64,000 nt of DNA from Micromonospora sp. RHAY321 (lineage in GTDB: Bacteria > Actinomycetota > Actinomycetes > Mycobacteriales > Micromonosporaceae), in NCBI RefSeq assembly GCF_023896955.1, contig NZ_JAMHIW010000013.1:110400-174399 (forward strand), in the 5' to 3' direction. Below are positions 41,277 through 51,091 of this stretch, in pieces (positions within the stretch are counted from its first letter, which is position 1; each line of letters begins with the position of its first letter). The notes under the pieces are model-generated. The model made no database searches. It was not told where the DNA came from and saw nothing but the letters and a program-made list of their open reading frames with translations. Made by a program: the position numbers and the translations under genes.

Positions 41277-43759
41277 ATGAGAACCCGCGACTGGCCGATC
41301 CGCTCGAAGCTGACCGCGTTGGTCGTCGCGCCGGTGACGGCGCTGCTGGCGTTATGGATCTTCGCGACCACGCTGACCTTCGGTCCCGCCCTGCACCTGC
41401 TCTCCGCCCGCACCCTGCTCTACGACCTGGGCCGCCCCGGTGAGGCCGTGGTCACCGAACTGCAACGCGAACGCCGGCTCTCGGTGGTGCAGCTCGCCGG
41501 CACCACCGCCCTGCCCGCCCTGACCGAGCAACGGCAGCGCACCGACCGGGCGGTTACCGAGCTGCGCCGCCGGGTCGACGGGGAGGAGTTGCGCGACGCC
41601 GCCGACGACCTGCTCGACACCCGGGTCGACCAGCTGGTCACCGCCCTGGCGGCGCTGCCGGCCGGCCGTGACTTCATCGACGACCGCAAGGTCGACCGGG
41701 CCGGCGCGATCGGCCTCTACAGCGGCATGATCTCCTCGGCCTTCCAGGCGTTCGCCGGCATGGCGAGCCTGGACGACCCCGACCTCAACCGGCAGGCGCT
41801 GGCGCTCACCGCGCTGGGCCGGTCCCGCGAGCTGCTCGGCCAGACCGACGCCCTGCTGGCCGGGGCGCTGACCGCCGGCCGGTTCGCCGAGGGGGAGCAC
41901 ACCCAGCTCGTGCAGGCCATCGGCAACCAGCGGTGGCTCACCGAGAGCGCGGTGGCCGACCTGCCCGAGGCCGGCCGGTCCGCGTACCAGCGGTTGACCG
42001 AGGGTGCGGCGTTCACCCGGCTGCGCACGATGCAGGACACGCTGGTGGCGGCCAACCGCACGGGCCGGCCGCCGGTGGACGCGGCGAGCTGGCAGGCCAG
42101 CCACGACGCGGTGCAGCAGCAGCTACGTGACTTCGAGCTGGCCGAGGCCGACGGGCTCACCGACCGCTCGGTGCCGATGGCCGTCCGGATCCTGGTCCGC
42201 CTCGCCGCCGCCGGGCTGCTCGGGCTCGTCGCCGTGGTGGTCTCGGTGCTGGTGGCACTGCGGGTCGGCCGCACGCTGGTCCGACGGCTCAGCGGCGTCC
42301 GCACCGCCGCCCTGGAGCTGGCCGAGCACCGGCTCCCGGACGTGGTGACCCGGCTGCGCCGCGGCGAGCAGGTCGACGTCGCACGGGAGGCGCCCCCACT
42401 GGAGTACGGCCACGACGAGATCGGCGAGGTCGGGCGGGCCTTCACCGAGGTGCAGCGCACCGCCGTCCAGGCGGCGGTCGACGAGGTGACCCTGCGCCGC
42501 GGGCTCAACGAGGTCTTCCTCAACATTGCCCGGCGCAGCCAGGGCCTGGTGCACCGGCAGTTGCACCTGCTGGACCGGATGGAGCGACGCGTCGAGGACC
42601 CGGACGAGCTGGCCGAGCTGTTCCAGGTCGACCACCTCGCCACCCGGCTGCGCCGGCACGCCGAGGATCTCGTCATCCTCGCCGGCTCCGCGCCGGCCGG
42701 GGCTGGCGCAACCCGGTCGCGATGGTCGACCTGATCCGGGGCGCGATCTCCGAGGTCGAGGCGTACGACCGGGTGGACATCACCTCCGTGCAGCCGGCCG
42801 GTGTGCTGGGCCGGGCCGTGGGCGACGTCATCCACCTGCTCGCCGAGCTGATCGAGAACGCCACCGCCTTCTCCCCGCCGGACACCCGGGTCACCGTGAC
42901 GGGGGAACCGGTGGCCAACGGCTACGCCCTGGAGATCACCGACCGGGGGCTGGGGATGTCCGCCGCGGCGCTGGAGGCGGCCAACACGCGGCTGGCCAGC
43001 TCACCCGAGTTCGACCCGGCCCAGAGCGCCCGGCTCGGCCTGTTCGTGGTTGCCCGGCTGGCCGCTCGGCACGGCGTACGGGTGCGGCTGCGCCCGTCCG
43101 GGGAGGGCGGGGTGAGCGCCGTGGCCCTCATCCCCACCGACCTGGTCACCGCCGAGCCGCCGGCCGGCCCCGACCCGACCGCGCCCGGCTCCGCGCCGGT
43201 CGGCCCGGACCGGCGTCTGACCCGCACCGGCCGTCGGGCCACCGTGCCCCGACCCAGGGTGGGCCGCAACCGACCGGCCACCGCCGGTGCCCGGTCCACC
43301 GGCACGCCGGCTCCGGACGCGCCCCGCGCGAACGGATCGGCCGGTGGCGGGCAGGACGATCACGAGTCGGCGGTCACCGTGCCGATCACCGTCGAGGGGG
43401 CCGGTGGCGGTGCGACCGACCGGGTGCCGCCCGCCGGCGAGACGGCGGACGAGCTGGACGGGTTGCCCCGCCGGGTACGACGGCGTACGCCCGCCACCCG
43501 GCCCCGGTCGACCGTCACCGACACCCCGACGCCCCGATCGCCGGAGGAGGTGCGCCGGGTGATGTCGGCCCTCCAGGCGGGCACCGCCCGGGGCCGCGCC
43601 ACCGTTGTGCCCCCGGCCTCTCCGGCCGCCCCGGACGCGCCCGCCAGCGCGGACCCGCCCACCGGTCCGGCCGCCGATCCGAAGCCCGCCTCACCCGCCG
43701 CCACAACCGGACCGGCGGCGGCATCCGAACCCCTGACCGCGAGTGAGAGGGACGCCTAG
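41277..43759 (+). pseudogene. cvnA: Conservon sensor histidine kinase (CvnA type), interrupted by a frameshift
   Basis: Intact length would be about 827 residues. The first frame (41277-42734) encodes an N-terminal membrane helix, a nitrate/nitrite-sensing-like extracytoplasmic helical domain (RERRLSVVQLAG), a second membrane helix, HAMP and the dimerisation region (LLDRMERRVEDPDELAELF, then RRHAEDLVILAG). The second frame resumes as NPVAMVDLIRGAISEVE with the ATPase motifs LLAELIENATAFSPPDTRV, ITDRGLGMS and ARLGLFVVARLA, then a 200-residue Pro-rich tail. Adding one C at about 42693-42695 restores a single frame reading SAPGRGWRNPVAM, as expected for this family. A TTA codon occurs at 41352-41354. 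It may be a real inactivation or a sequencing error; the three downstream conservon genes are intact. Confidence 0.88.
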
Positions 43760-44181
43760 TGCGGCATTCGACGAAGCAGAGCGCCGGCCTCGACTGGCTG
43801 CTCGACGAGTTGGTGGAACGGGTACCGGCCGCCCGGGAGGCGGTGGTGCTCTCCGCCGACGGGTTGCTGCTCGGCTCGTCGGCCGAACTGGAGCGCTCCG
43901 ACGCCGAGCACCTCTGCGCGCTCGCCGCCGGCTTCTCCAGCCTGGCCAGGGGCGCGAGCCGGCACGTGGACGGCGGGCCGGTGAGGCAGACCGTGGTGGA
44001 GATGGAGTCGGCGTACCTCTTCGTGACCGCCGCCGGGCAGGGCGCCTGCCTGGCCGTGGTGAGCGACGCTGACGCGGACATCGGGCTGGTCGCGTACGAG
44101 ATGGCGATGCTCGTGATCCGGGTGGGAGAGAACCTGACAGCGTCGCCCCGGCCGTCGGCGGGTGCCGGTGATGCGGGCTGA
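43759..44181 (+). CDS. cvnB: Roadblock/LC7 domain protein (CvnB type)
   Basis: A 140-residue roadblock/LC7 protein, the second member of a conservon. It opens LDWLLDELVERVPAAREAVVLSADG (in two parts), with LLGSSAELERSDAEHLCALAAG and LFVTAAGQGACLAVVSD, the classic fold. These proteins form dimers that bind and regulate the partner Ras-like GTPase. The GTG start overlaps the kinase stop by one base, and its end overlaps the next gene, so the conservon is tightly coupled. Confidence 0.9.
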   Translation: MRHSTKQSAGLDWLLDELVERVPAAREAVVLSADGLLLGSSAELERSDAEHLCALAAGFSSLARGASRHVDGGPVRQTVVEMESAYLFVTAAGQGACLAVVSDADADIGLVAYEMAMLVIRVGENLTASPRPSAGAGDAG

Positions 44182-44560
44182 GCCGCCGGGGCCCCAGCAC
44201 GAGTGGCTGGACGGCGAAGCCGGCCCGGTAGTGCGCCCGTACACCCTCACCGGCGGCCGGGTACGCTCCGCCGTCGATGGGTTCGACCTGGTCGCGTTCG
44301 TGCTGGCCACTTCGGACCTCGACCCCGCGGGCGACCCGCGGCTGCTTCCGGAGCACCGGCGGCTGGTCGCGCTGGCCCGCCAGCCTGTCTCGGTGGCCGA
44401 GTTGGCGGCCGAGCTGGACCTCGCGATCGGGGTGGTCCGGGTGCTGCTCGGTGACCTCCTCGCCCAGGGCCTGGTCGCGGTGCACGAGCCGCCGGCCGCC
44501 GGCCACCTTCCCGACGACGACATCCTCAAGGCGGTGGTCAGTGGACTCCGTGCGCTATGA
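44162..44560 (+). CDS. cvnC: DUF742 protein (CvnC type)
   Basis: A 132-residue DUF742 protein, the third conservon member. VVRPYTLTGGRVRS is the family opening; ARQPVSVAELAAELDLAIGVVRVLLGDL is a winged-helix-like core and HLPDDDILKAVVSGLRAL the conserved end. It overlaps the previous gene by about 20 bases and the next by 20. The start could be the GTG at 44162 or the ATG at 44171. Thought to help link the kinase to the GTPase; the mechanism is not established. Confidence 0.9.
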   Translation: MPVMRAEPPGPQHEWLDGEAGPVVRPYTLTGGRVRSAVDGFDLVAFVLATSDLDPAGDPRLLPEHRRLVALARQPVSVAELAAELDLAIGVVRVLLGDLLAQGLVAVHEPPAAGHLPDDDILKAVVSGLRAL

Positions 44561-45143
44561 CCATGCGGGATCCGACACCAGGATCCCGCTGGCACTGAAG
44601 ATCCTCATCGCCGGAGGCTTCGGAGCGGGCAAGACGACGCTGGTGAGCGCGCTCAGCGAGGTCCGGCCGTTGCAGACCGAGGAGGTGCTGACCGGCGCCG
44701 GGATCGGCACCGACGACATCTCCGGGGTGGAGGCGAAGTCGACCACCACGGTGGCGATGGACTTCGGTCGGATCACCATCAACGAGGACCTTCAGGTCTA
44801 CCTGTTCGGCACACCCGGCCAGGACCGGTTCTGGTTCCTGTGGGACGAGTTGGCCTTCGGGGCGCTCGGCGCGGTGGTGCTCGCGGACACCCGCCGGTTG
44901 GCCGACTGCTTCCCCTCCATCGACTACTTCGAGCAGCGCGGCATCCCGTTCGTGGTGGGTGTCAACTGTTTCGACGATGCCCGGCGCTTCAACCTGGAGA
45001 CCGTACGCCGGGCGCTCGACCTGGACCCGGACGTGCCGATGGTGCTCTGCGACGCCCGGGACCGGCAGTCGGGCAAGATGGTGTTGATCTCTCTGGTCGA
45101 GCACGTGGCCCGGCAGCGTGGGGAGCCGGTGCCGGCCGCCTGA
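44541..45143 (+). CDS. cvnD: Ras-like GTP-binding protein (CvnD type)
   Basis: A 200-residue small GTPase, the fourth conservon member. The P-loop is IAGGFGAGKTTLVSAL, the switch region holds TTTVAMDFGRI, the DxxG-type motif reads LFGTPGQDRFWFLW, and specificity is in VGVNCFDDA with CDARDRQS. I chose the GTG at 44541 (VDSVRYDHAG), which overlaps the DUF742 gene. In Streptomyces such four-gene units act as membrane-linked G-protein-like signalling modules affecting development. The upstream kinase gene is frameshifted here. Confidence 0.92.
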   Translation: MDSVRYDHAGSDTRIPLALKILIAGGFGAGKTTLVSALSEVRPLQTEEVLTGAGIGTDDISGVEAKSTTTVAMDFGRITINEDLQVYLFGTPGQDRFWFLWDELAFGALGAVVLADTRRLADCFPSIDYFEQRGIPFVVGVNCFDDARRFNLETVRRALDLDPDVPMVLCDARDRQSGKMVLISLVEHVARQRGEPVPAA

Positions 45144-45227
45144 TCCGGGCACCGCAATGGCGGTTAAGGTGCCGGCTCGGCGGGCAGGCTCTGGTTGGAT
45201 CGGGGGATACCGGCGGAGGGGTGGGAC

Positions 45228-46265
45228 GTGAGTGGTCAGGGCGAGGTCGTCCACATCGGGGGTTACACCGCGCAGAGCGGCGGGCGGGGCAGCGGCATCG
45301 TGGCGGCCCGCCGTGACCCGGCCACCGGCGCGCTGACCCCGATCGGCACGGTGGCGGTCACCCCGTCGCCCTCCTTCCTGGTCCGGCACCCCACCCAGCC
45401 GGTGCTCTACGCGGTCAACGAGCTGACCGACGGCGAGATCAGCGCCTGGCGGGTCGGGTCGGACGGCGCGTTGGAGCCGCTGGGCAGCCGGTCGACCGGC
45501 GGCGCCGAGCCCTGCCACCTGGCGGTGCTGCCCGACGGCGGCCACCTGGTGGCGGCCAACTACGGCGGCGGCAGCGTCGCGGTCTTCCCGTTGGACCCGC
45601 AGGGCGTTCCGGGGGAGCGCACCGACCTGGTGGTACACGAGGGCCACGGCCCCGACCCGGAGCGCCAGGAGCGGGCGCACACCCACATGGTCTCCCCGGG
45701 GCCGGGCCGGGAGCCGCTGCTCGCGGTGGACCTGGGCACCGACTCGGTCTACCGGTACGACCTGGACGGCGCGAGCGGGCGGCTGGTCCCCCGCGGGCCA
45801 CGGATGCACACGACGCCCGGCACCGGGCCCCGGCACCTGGCCCGCCACCCGGACGGGCGGCGCTGCTACCTGGTCGGCGAGCTGGACGCCTCGGTCACCG
45901 CGTACGAGCTGACCGACGACGGCGCGCTGCACCAGCGCGGCCGGGTCGACGCGAGCGAGCGGACCGGCCACGTCCAGCCGTCGGAGGTTGCGGTCAGCCC
46001 GGACGGCCGGTTCCTCTACGTCGCCAACCGCGGGGTGGGCACGGTCGCGGTCTTCGCGTTGGCCGGCGAGCTGCCCGAGCTGGTGGCCGAAGTGGACACC
46101 GGTGGCGAGTGGCCCCGGCACTTCGCGATGATCGGGCAGCACCTCTACGTCGCCGACGAGCGGGCGGACATGGTGCGGGTCTTCCGGCGGGACGCCGACA
46201 CCGGCATCCCGGTGCCGATCGGGGAGCCGGTGCCGGTGCCGAGCCCGACCTGTGTGCTGCCGTGA
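45228..46265 (+). CDS. Lactonase-type seven-bladed beta-propeller protein
   Basis: A 345-residue protein of the lactonase (6-phosphogluconolactonase-like) family. Propeller repeats show as LYAVNELTDG, HLVAANYGGGSVAVFPLD, LLAVDLGTDSVYRYDLD, RCYLVGELDASVTAYEL and FLYVANRGVGTVAVFAL. HGPDPERQERAHTHMV and TGPRHLARHPDG are the conserved loop residues near the proposed active site. The GTG at 45228 (VSGQGEVVHIGGYT) is preceded by GGAGGGG, so it was preferred over 45195. Whether it hydrolyses a sugar lactone or just binds a ligand is unknown. Not clearly linked to the conservon upstream. Confidence 0.83.
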   Translation: MSGQGEVVHIGGYTAQSGGRGSGIVAARRDPATGALTPIGTVAVTPSPSFLVRHPTQPVLYAVNELTDGEISAWRVGSDGALEPLGSRSTGGAEPCHLAVLPDGGHLVAANYGGGSVAVFPLDPQGVPGERTDLVVHEGHGPDPERQERAHTHMVSPGPGREPLLAVDLGTDSVYRYDLDGASGRLVPRGPRMHTTPGTGPRHLARHPDGRRCYLVGELDASVTAYELTDDGALHQRGRVDASERTGHVQPSEVAVSPDGRFLYVANRGVGTVAVFALAGELPELVAEVDTGGEWPRHFAMIGQHLYVADERADMVRVFRRDADTGIPVPIGEPVPVPSPTCVLP

Positions 46266-46420
46266 GCCGCGGAGTCGACGGGCGAGACGTGAGGGTGACC
46301 CGGATTTGACCACACCACGGGGCCACTCCGTCACTGTGCGTCGTTAAACGGCGATCAACTGTCTCTCCTGAGTAACTTTAGTCCGAACGGTTATGGCAGG
46401 GACGGCATCTATTACGCAAG

Positions 46421-48184
46421 ATGGTCACCGTGTCAGCAGGCCGCCATCGCATGCGTTCGAAACTCCATCTAGCAGCCGCCGCCGCGACGGCGACGGTTCT
46501 CGTCGTCACGACCGGCGTCTGGTTCGGCTACCGCGAGCTGATCCAGCCCAGCTGTTCGGGGGAGATCCGGCTCGCCGTGGCGGTCGCCTCCGAGCTCGCG
46601 CCGGCGGTTGACGCCGCCGCGTCCCAGTGGACCAAGGACGGCGCAGCGGTAGGCGGCACCTGCATCCGGGTGGACGTCTCGGCGTCCGACCCGGTCGACG
46701 TGGCCGCCGTGATGGCGGCCAAGCACGGTGCCATCCTGGCCGGGGTGGGACAGGCCAGCGGCACCGCCGTCACCCCGGACGTCTGGGTGCCGGACTCCTC
46801 GATGTGGCTGCTGCGCCTCAAGAAGGAAGCGACCGCGTTCGCTCCGACCAACGGCGCGTCCATCGCTCGCAGTCCCATCGTCGTCGCGATGCCCGAGCCC
46901 GTGGCCGCCCGGTTGGGCTGGCCCAACACGAAGTTCACCTGGACCGACCTGCTCAAGCAGGTCAACAGCAGCAAGCCGTTGCGCACCGGGATCGTCGAGC
47001 CCACCCGGGACGCGGCCGGCCTGTCCGGTCTGCTCTCGCTGACCACGGCCGCCAGCGCCGCCGGCGGCGACGCCCAGCGCAACACCGTCGGCGCGCTGCG
47101 GGCGCTGGCCACCGGGCGTTCCTCGCTCCGTAACGACCTGCTGGCCCGCTTCCCGACCGCCAAGGACCCGACGTCCATCGCGAGCGGTCTCGGTGCGGCG
47201 GCGCTGTCCGAAGAAGACGTGATGGCGTACAACAGCAAGGAACCGCCGGTCAAGCTCGCCGCGCTCTACATGGAGCCGGCGCCGATGCCGCTGGACTACC
47301 CGTACGCGGTCCTGCCCGGCATCGAGCCGTCGAAGGCGTCGGCGGCCCGTGTGCTGTTCGAGCTGCTCACCACCCCCACGTTCCGCAACCGGCTGGCGGC
47401 GCAGTCGCTGCGCGCGCCGGACGGCAACTGGGGCTCCGGCTTCAAGGCGCCGCAGGGTGCTCCGAGCCCGGCCGGCGGCGCGTCGACCGCGCCGGCGACC
47501 GGCGGCACCGCCGCGGGCGGCCTCGACCCGGCAGCCATACAGCGTGTCGTCACGAGCTGGTCGGTCGCCACCCAGTCCGGCCGGATGCTCTGCGTCATCG
47601 ACGTCTCCGGCTCGATGAAGGACGAGGTGCCCAGCGCCAACAACCGCAGCCGGGAAGAGGTCACCGTGGACGCGGCCCGCCGCGGCCTCGGCCTCTTCGA
47701 CGACTCCTGGTCGATCGGGTTGTGGACCTTCTCCACCAAGCTGGTCGGCAACCGGGACTACCGCGAGCTGGTGGGCATCGGCCCGCTCTCGGGTCAGCGG
47801 GCGCAGCTGGAGGCGGCGCTCGGAACGATCAAGCCGTCCAGCGGCGACACCGGGCTCTACGACACCATGCTCGCGGCGTACAAGACGGTGCAGGCGGACT
47901 GGCAGCCCGGCCGGGTCAACTCGGTGGTGCTCTTCACCGACGGCAAGAACGAGGACGACAACGGCATCAACCAGGCCCAGCTGCTCGCCGAGCTGAAGCG
48001 GCTCGCCGACCCGGACCGGCCGGTCCAGGTCGTGATGATCGGCATCGGTGAGGGCGTCAGCAAGGCCGAGCTGGAGTCGATCACGAAGGTGACCGGCGGC
48101 GGCAGCTTCGTCACGAAGGACCCGACCGAGATCGGCTCCATCTTCCTCAACGCCATCGCGCTGCGCCCCCCGGCGCCGCGCTGA
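46421..48184 (+). CDS. Membrane-anchored solute-binding plus VWA domain protein
   Basis: About 587 residues. An N-terminal signal anchor (LHLAAAAATATVLVVTTGVW) is followed by a periplasmic-binding-protein-like domain (about 45-350; DVWVPDSSMWLLRL, IVVAMPEPVA) and, after a Gly/Ala/Pro linker, a von Willebrand factor A domain (about 385-585) with an intact metal site: VIDVSGSMKDE, a Thr in SSGDTGLYD and LFTDGKNED. Substrate-binding plus VWA proteins are exported actinobacterial proteins of unknown role. Start uncertain: ATG 46421, GTG 46430 or ATG 46451. A strong hairpin terminator follows. Confidence 0.85.
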   Translation: MVTVSAGRHRMRSKLHLAAAAATATVLVVTTGVWFGYRELIQPSCSGEIRLAVAVASELAPAVDAAASQWTKDGAAVGGTCIRVDVSASDPVDVAAVMAAKHGAILAGVGQASGTAVTPDVWVPDSSMWLLRLKKEATAFAPTNGASIARSPIVVAMPEPVAARLGWPNTKFTWTDLLKQVNSSKPLRTGIVEPTRDAAGLSGLLSLTTAASAAGGDAQRNTVGALRALATGRSSLRNDLLARFPTAKDPTSIASGLGAAALSEEDVMAYNSKEPPVKLAALYMEPAPMPLDYPYAVLPGIEPSKASAARVLFELLTTPTFRNRLAAQSLRAPDGNWGSGFKAPQGAPSPAGGASTAPATGGTAAGGLDPAAIQRVVTSWSVATQSGRMLCVIDVSGSMKDEVPSANNRSREEVTVDAARRGLGLFDDSWSIGLWTFSTKLVGNRDYRELVGIGPLSGQRAQLEAALGTIKPSSGDTGLYDTMLAAYKTVQADWQPGRVNSVVLFTDGKNEDDNGINQAQLLAELKRLADPDRPVQVVMIGIGEGVSKAELESITKVTGGGSFVTKDPTEIGSIFLNAIALRPPAPR

Positions 48185-48200
48185 TCCGACGCACAGCACG

Positions 48201-48244
48201 AAGGGGCCCGTCGTACCGCGATCCGGTACGGCGGGCCCCTTTTC
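48201..48244 (+). terminator. Intrinsic terminator after the VWA gene
   Basis: An 18-bp stem (one G-U pair) with a 5-base loop spans 48201-48241 and ends in TTTT on the plus strand. Confidence 0.9.
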
Positions 48245-48398
48245 GTCCCTCCAGGATTGCGGAAAAGTGACGGCAATACGTCGGAAGTAATCGGCGACGA
48301 TAGTTGTCGGGGCAGGATGTCGACGTGTTCCGGCATTGTCGGTCCGCCTCCGGCCCGACCCGTCGACCGGGGCCGTCCTGAGCAGAGTGGGAGGGCCG

Positions 48399-49883
48399 GT
48401 GACCGCTGCGACACTGTTGACCCCCGCCAGCACGTCGGCGAAGCCGGACGGTCGTCCGGCCGGGCTGGTGGCGCGCGCCGACGAACGGTCCTACATCCGG
48501 ATCCTGGTGGTGCTGGACACCACCATCCTCATCCTCGCGCTGCTCGTCGGGTACGTCGCCCGCTTCGGCGACGAGGAGCCCAGCGGCTCGAAGATCCCGT
48601 ACGTGCTGGTGGCACCCGGTCTGGTGCTCGCCTGGCTGATCTCCCTGAAGGCGCTCGGCTGCTACGACGACCGGGTGATCGGCTACGGGGCGGACGAGTA
48701 CCGCAGGGTCAGCACGGCCAGCCTGCGGCTCGCCGGGGCGATCGCCATCGCCGGGTACATCGCCGACGTCGGGGTGTCCCGAGGCTTCCTCGGCATCTCC
48801 TTCGCGGTGGGCACCGTCGGGCTGGAGGTCGCCCGCTTCGCCGCCCGCAAGCGCCTGCACCGGGCACGCTCGCGGGGCGCCGGTTGGTCCCGGAAGGTGC
48901 TGGTGGTCGGCGACACCGCGCACGTGCTGGAGCTGGTGCACACGTTGCGCCGCGAGCCGTACGCGGGTTACCAGGTGGTCGGCGCGTGCATCCCGGACGC
49001 GCTGCTGGCGCCGGTGGCGCAGCGGCTGGGGGACGTGCCGGTGGTGGGATCGTTCCGGGGCATCCCGGAGGCCGCCACGGCGATCGGCGCGGACACCGTC
49101 GCGGTCACCGCCTCCGGTGAGCTGACCGCCACCCGGCTGCGCCGACTCGGCTGGCAGTTGGAGGGGACCGGTGTCGACCTGGTCGTGGCGCCCGCGCTGA
49201 CCGACGTGGCCGGCCCGCGGATCCACACCCGTCCGGTCGCCGGGCTGCCGCTGATCCACGTCGAGGCGCCCGAGTTCCGCGGTGCGCGCAAGCTGGTGAA
49301 GGGCTTCGTCGACCGGTCCGCCTCGTCGCTGGCGCTGGCGGTGCTGCTGCCCCTGATCGCGGTCATCGCGCTGGCCATCAAGCTGGACACCCGAGGCCCG
49401 GTGCTGTTCCGACAGGTCCGCGTGGGCCGGGGCGGGCAGGAGTTCGGCGTGTTCAAGTTCCGCACCATGGTGGTGAACGCCGACGTGCTGCTCGGCGAGC
49501 TGGCCGCCCGCAACGAGACCGACGGCCTGATGTTCAAGATGCGCGACGACCCCCGGGTCACCCGGGTCGGCCGGCTGCTGCGGAAGTGGTCGCTGGACGA
49601 GCTGCCGCAGCTGGTCAACGTGCTGCGGGGGCAGATGAGCCTGGTCGGCCCGCGTCCGCCGCTGCCCTCCGAGGTGGCCCGCTACGACGGCGACGTGGCG
49701 CGGCGGCTGCTGGTCAAGCCCGGCATGACCGGTCTGTGGCAGGTCAGCGGCCGGTCCGACCTGAGCTGGGAGGACGGCATCCGGCTGGATCTCTACTACG
49801 TGGAGAACTGGTCCCTCGCCGCCGACCTCACCATCCTCTGGAAGACCTTCGGCGCCGTGCTGAAGAGCCGCGGCGCGTACTGA
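48399..49883 (+). CDS. Polyprenyl-phosphate sugar-1-phosphate transferase (exopolysaccharide)
   Basis: A 494-residue bacterial sugar transferase that loads the first sugar phosphate onto undecaprenyl phosphate for exopolysaccharide. About four N-terminal membrane helices are followed by a nucleotide-binding-like domain (VLVVGDTAHVLELV) and a last helix. The C-terminal catalytic domain shows GPVLFRQVRVGRGGQEFGVFKFRTM (in two parts), KWSLDELPQLVNVLRGQMSLVGPRP (in two parts) and PGMTGLWQVSGRSDLSWED. The GTG at 48399 follows GGGAGGG; an upstream start at 48336 is possible. No other polysaccharide gene is adjacent, so the polymer is unknown. Confidence 0.88.
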   Translation: MTAATLLTPASTSAKPDGRPAGLVARADERSYIRILVVLDTTILILALLVGYVARFGDEEPSGSKIPYVLVAPGLVLAWLISLKALGCYDDRVIGYGADEYRRVSTASLRLAGAIAIAGYIADVGVSRGFLGISFAVGTVGLEVARFAARKRLHRARSRGAGWSRKVLVVGDTAHVLELVHTLRREPYAGYQVVGACIPDALLAPVAQRLGDVPVVGSFRGIPEAATAIGADTVAVTASGELTATRLRRLGWQLEGTGVDLVVAPALTDVAGPRIHTRPVAGLPLIHVEAPEFRGARKLVKGFVDRSASSLALAVLLPLIAVIALAIKLDTRGPVLFRQVRVGRGGQEFGVFKFRTMVVNADVLLGELAARNETDGLMFKMRDDPRVTRVGRLLRKWSLDELPQLVNVLRGQMSLVGPRPPLPSEVARYDGDVARRLLVKPGMTGLWQVSGRSDLSWEDGIRLDLYYVENWSLAADLTILWKTFGAVLKSRGAY

Positions 49884-49902
49884 CGGCCGGCCGGCGGGCC
49901 GG

Positions 49903-51033
49903 TCACGGCTGCGGGCCGGTCCAGTCCAGGCAGACCACCACCGCGTCGTCGACGAGATCGCCGGAGACGAACGCGCGCAGGTCCCCGATCAGCGACCGTA
50001 CGGCGTCCAGCGGCTCCATCGGGCCGGTGCGCCGCAGGAACCGGTCCAGCGCCGTCTCGCCGTAGCGCACGTCCCGCCCGGTGGCGTCCACCACACCGTC
50101 GCTGACCACGAAGAGCCGGTCGTTGCGCTCCAGCGTGATCCGCTGCTCGTGGTAGTCGGTGGCCTCGAACATGCCGAGCGGGAACTGCGCCTCCAGCGGT
50201 TGCTCGCTGACCTCGCCGTCGCGCAGCAGGACCAGGCGGGGCGAGCCGGCGTCGACCACGGTCATCGCCCCGGAGCGCAGGTCCAGCTCCATCAGCAGCG
50301 CGGACAGGTGCCGTTCACCCCGGTACTCGTCGTAGAGGGCCTGGTCGGCGAGGGCCGCCTGGTCGGCGAGGCTGAGCCCGGCCCGGCGGGCGTTGCGGAG
50401 CGCGTGGGTGGCCAGCGAGGTGAGCAGGGAGGCGGCGACGCCCTCGCCGCTGCCGTTGACGGTGGACAACCAGAGCCGCTGCCCGTCGTCGGACCAGTCG
50501 AAGCTGTCGCCCCGCACCGCGTACGCCGGCTCCAGCTGCCCGGCCAGACTGAACGAGGGCCGGATGCGGCTGCGGCCGGGCAGCAGGTCCCACTGCATCT
50601 CCGCAGCCAGGGTGAGCCGCTGGCTGCGTCGCGCCGCGCGGTAGACGTCGGTGCCGGCGGACACGGCCGCCAGTTCGTGGGCGAGAGCGGTGGCGATGTC
50701 GGCCAGCTCGCCGAAGAGGGTGGGGTCGTCCTGGACCGGTCCCAGTCGCAGCACGCCCCGACGCTCGCCGCGCATGCTGACCGGAAACCAGGCGATGTCG
50801 TCGGCGAGCACCGGTGACTGGTGGTCGAAGGCGCGCCAGGCGGGGTGCCCGGGACCCGTGATGGGGTCACCCTCGGTGAGCGGCAGGAGCTCCGAGAGCC
50901 GGTAGTCGACCTGGTACAGCTCCGCCTCGGTGATGCCGTACGACCCGGCCAGAACGTCCGCGATTCCGCCCACAAGTTGGTCGGCGGGTGTCTCGTTCAG
51001 GGTACGTCGTGCCCGATTGACCGGTTCACTCAT
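49903..51033 (-). CDS. SpoIIE/PP2C-type phosphatase with GAF-like N-terminus, degenerate metal site
   Basis: A 376-residue protein: a GAF-like region (about 20-140) and a SpoIIE-type phosphatase domain (about 165-374). The motif GDSFDWSDDGQRLWLSTVNGS (as two parts) replaces the usual second Asp motif (GDV-x-GHG) with TVNGSGEG, while VSDGVVDATG and DDAVVVCL remain. This matches an actinobacterial subgroup in which phosphatase activity is uncertain. The ATG at 51033 follows AAGGGAG. It is divergent from the MarR gene. Confidence 0.85.
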   Translation of the reverse strand: MSEPVNRARRTLNETPADQLVGGIADVLAGSYGITEAELYQVDYRLSELLPLTEGDPITGPGHPAWRAFDHQSPVLADDIAWFPVSMRGERRGVLRLGPVQDDPTLFGELADIATALAHELAAVSAGTDVYRAARRSQRLTLAAEMQWDLLPGRSRIRPSFSLAGQLEPAYAVRGDSFDWSDDGQRLWLSTVNGSGEGVAASLLTSLATHALRNARRAGLSLADQAALADQALYDEYRGERHLSALLMELDLRSGAMTVVDAGSPRLVLLRDGEVSEQPLEAQFPLGMFEATDYHEQRITLERNDRLFVVSDGVVDATGRDVRYGETALDRFLRRTGPMEPLDAVRSLIGDLRAFVSGDLVDDAVVVCLDWTGPQP

Positions 51034-51076
51034 CACCGCTCCCTTGATCAAAGCTCGACCACCAGTGGGTTCGGAG

Positions 51077-51082
51077 TAGTCT
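51077..51082 (+). promoter_or_regulatory. Probable -10 element of the MarR gene
   Basis: TAGTCT nine bases before the ATG with no ribosome binding site, a near-leaderless layout. Inference. Confidence 0.35.
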
Positions 51083-51091
51083 CGGGCCACC

